38,696 nucleotides of DNA from an uncultured Bacteroidales bacterium (GTDB taxonomy: Bacteria; Bacteroidota; Bacteroidia; Bacteroidales; Paludibacteraceae). A model generated the notes under the pieces. That model ran no database searches and had not been told where the DNA came from. It saw only the letters and a list, made by a program, of their open reading frames with translations. A program made the position numbers and the translations under genes. This document shows, in pieces, positions 37,934 through 38,696 of this stretch. Where the stretch lies: positions 1-38,696 of the forward strand of contig CADCCH010000022.1 in the NCBI GenBank assembly GCA_902799875.1, written 5' to 3'. The number at the start of each line of letters is the position of its first letter. Position 1 is the stretch's first letter.

Positions 37934-38696
37934 TGTGCGATTCCCTTGAAGCAAAGCTCCCGTACACGTTTTGCATCAAACGGCAGACTGTCGCCGACAA
38001 CTTTCTCAAGGGCATAGAAGACCGCAAGCATCATGGCCCAGTTGTTGATGAAGCGTTCGCCGACAACGTTATACTCCACATTGCGCTTGTACTCGCTGAT
38101 GGCACGCTCCCAGGAGGCACGCCACCTTGATCTGAAGGCTTCGCGATGTTTCACCAGCTCGACGGTGATGTTCGTCGGACTTTGACTGCGAAGACCAAGC
38201 AGATGATGGAACCTGTCGGTCTCCTCCTTGGTGCGTTCGCTCTTCTGTGACTCAAGGAAGATGACACGAGAGAAAAGTGCCACATCGGCAGTGGGCATTT
38301 CCTGTCCTGTAATTACTACACCGCAATCAACACTGGTGGATTCCCTTCGTTCCCCGTCGGCACTGCGTTTGCTGCGACCGGCATTGTCGTATATACCCTT
38401 GAGGAAATCAAGATGCTTAAGGCTGAGCGTATTCTTATATTCATCGAAATGCACCATCATGTCACTGACCTCAGCACATTTCTCGCCCATGGCGTAATAG
38501 GTCGTGCTTTCGAGATTGCTGATTTCCGGATTGCGTTGGAACATGCTGAGTATCGTAATCGCAAACTCGGTCTTGCCTGTACCTTTCTTGCCATAGATAT
38601 TGAGAAGTGGGAAGGATCGCGTGCTCTCAATGATAATGTCCCTGAACAGCGTGGCCAGATAGAAGACCAGCAGAAGACGGCACTGTTCCAGAACAC
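37858..38696 (-). CDS. Mobile-element P-loop helicase/primase-type ATPase, C-terminal part
   Basis: 278 codons are readable from 38694; the 5' part is outside the window. Walker A GKKGTGKT (residues 35-42 of this fragment), acidic metal motif VHFDEYKN (D84, E85), VVITGQEMPTADVALFSRVIFL (sensor-like, arginine finger) and a helical region. Such proteins serve as replication helicase or primase-helicase in Bacteroidales conjugative or integrative elements. The likely true homology ends near STDEISMFW (about 37898); the final residues FSKGIET and the stop TAG (37858-37860) come from the antisense of the host nuclease gene, so this gene is also truncated by the junction. Confidence 0.65.
   Translation of the reverse strand, partial: VLEQCRLLLVFYLATLFRDIIIESTRSFPLLNIYGKKGTGKTEFAITILSMFQRNPEISNLESTTYYAMGEKCAEVSDMMVHFDEYKNTLSLKHLDFLKGIYDNAGRSKRSADGERRESTSVDCGVVITGQEMPTADVALFSRVIFLESQKSERTKEETDRFHHLLGLRSQSPTNITVELVKHREAFRSRWRASWERAISEYKRNVEYNVVGERFINNWAMMLAVFYALEKVVGDSLPFDAKRVRELCFKGIAHQFSLCNSTDEISMFWSMFSKGIET

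Overview
This window is a piece of a Bacteroidales (Bacteroidota) chromosome, probably from an uncultured, host- or gut-associated lineage. Four things support that. The promoters are of the Bacteroidota type (TTTG, 20 bases, TAnnTTTG), and almost no gene has a Shine-Dalgarno sequence. Several gene orders are typical of the order: rpsF-rpsR-rplI, exbB-(small membrane protein)-exbD-exbD, and DUF6089-uppS-bamA-ompH-ompH. There are families largely confined to the phylum (DUF4954, DUF6089, a C-terminal sorting-like tail). Base composition is near 50 percent GC, which makes many long antisense ORFs that are not genes. No species can be named from the sequence alone.

Layout. Positions 1-1079 hold the 5' end of a lipoprotein type I pullulanase (minus). 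Positions 1257-2641 hold a ribosomal protein operon (S6, S18, L9, L31 type B). It is followed by an overlapping trio: PnuC-type transporter, RluA-family pseudouridine synthase and SGNH esterase (2720-5690). A minus-strand TonB energising cluster (two exbD, a four-helix membrane protein, exbB) lies at 5725-8150, downstream of tRNA-Ser(GGA). tatD-queA-RNA methyltransferase fill 8534-11680. A disrupted tRNA-Ser(UGA) at 11741-11891 faces a very long minus-strand gene string, 11896-25702. In transcription order that string is dnaN, DUF4954, rnz, radA, DUF6089, uppS, bamA, two ompH, a 41-codon gene, an MFS transporter, murF and a coiled-coil protein. It is tightly packed, and only one recognisable promoter lies in front of dnaN.

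The second half is looser. A gene-poor stretch (25703-26292) may contain an untranslated RNA. It is followed by a decayed DUF4160-DUF2442 pair, an exported alpha/beta hydrolase, murI, an operon of three exported proteins including a trypsin-like protease (28590-31902), and a 134-base rod-like inverted repeat (32024-32157). Next come an orphan sufB placed directly behind tRNA-Cys and its terminator, then an exonuclease, a 23S rRNA methyltransferase (rlmI) and a small nucleosidase. Initiator tRNA drives a secreted EEP-type nuclease gene. That gene is cut off near 37863-37890 by the C-terminal part of a mobile-element helicase running on the opposite strand.

Three signals stand out beyond ordinary genes. 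First, at least a dozen short-period (7-9 base) tandem repeats, each about 27-42 bases and 3-6 copies long, are inserted in frame in unrelated housekeeping genes or fused to start and stop codons. Second, 14 promoters share an unusually rigid architecture: exactly 20 bases between boxes, an extended -33 box, and an A- or T-tract in the spacer. Third, the tRNA genes are unusual. One is broken in its T-loop by 73 bases, one has a duplicated 3' end, one has its terminator fused to the sufB start codon, and an initiator has an A29:U41 pair.
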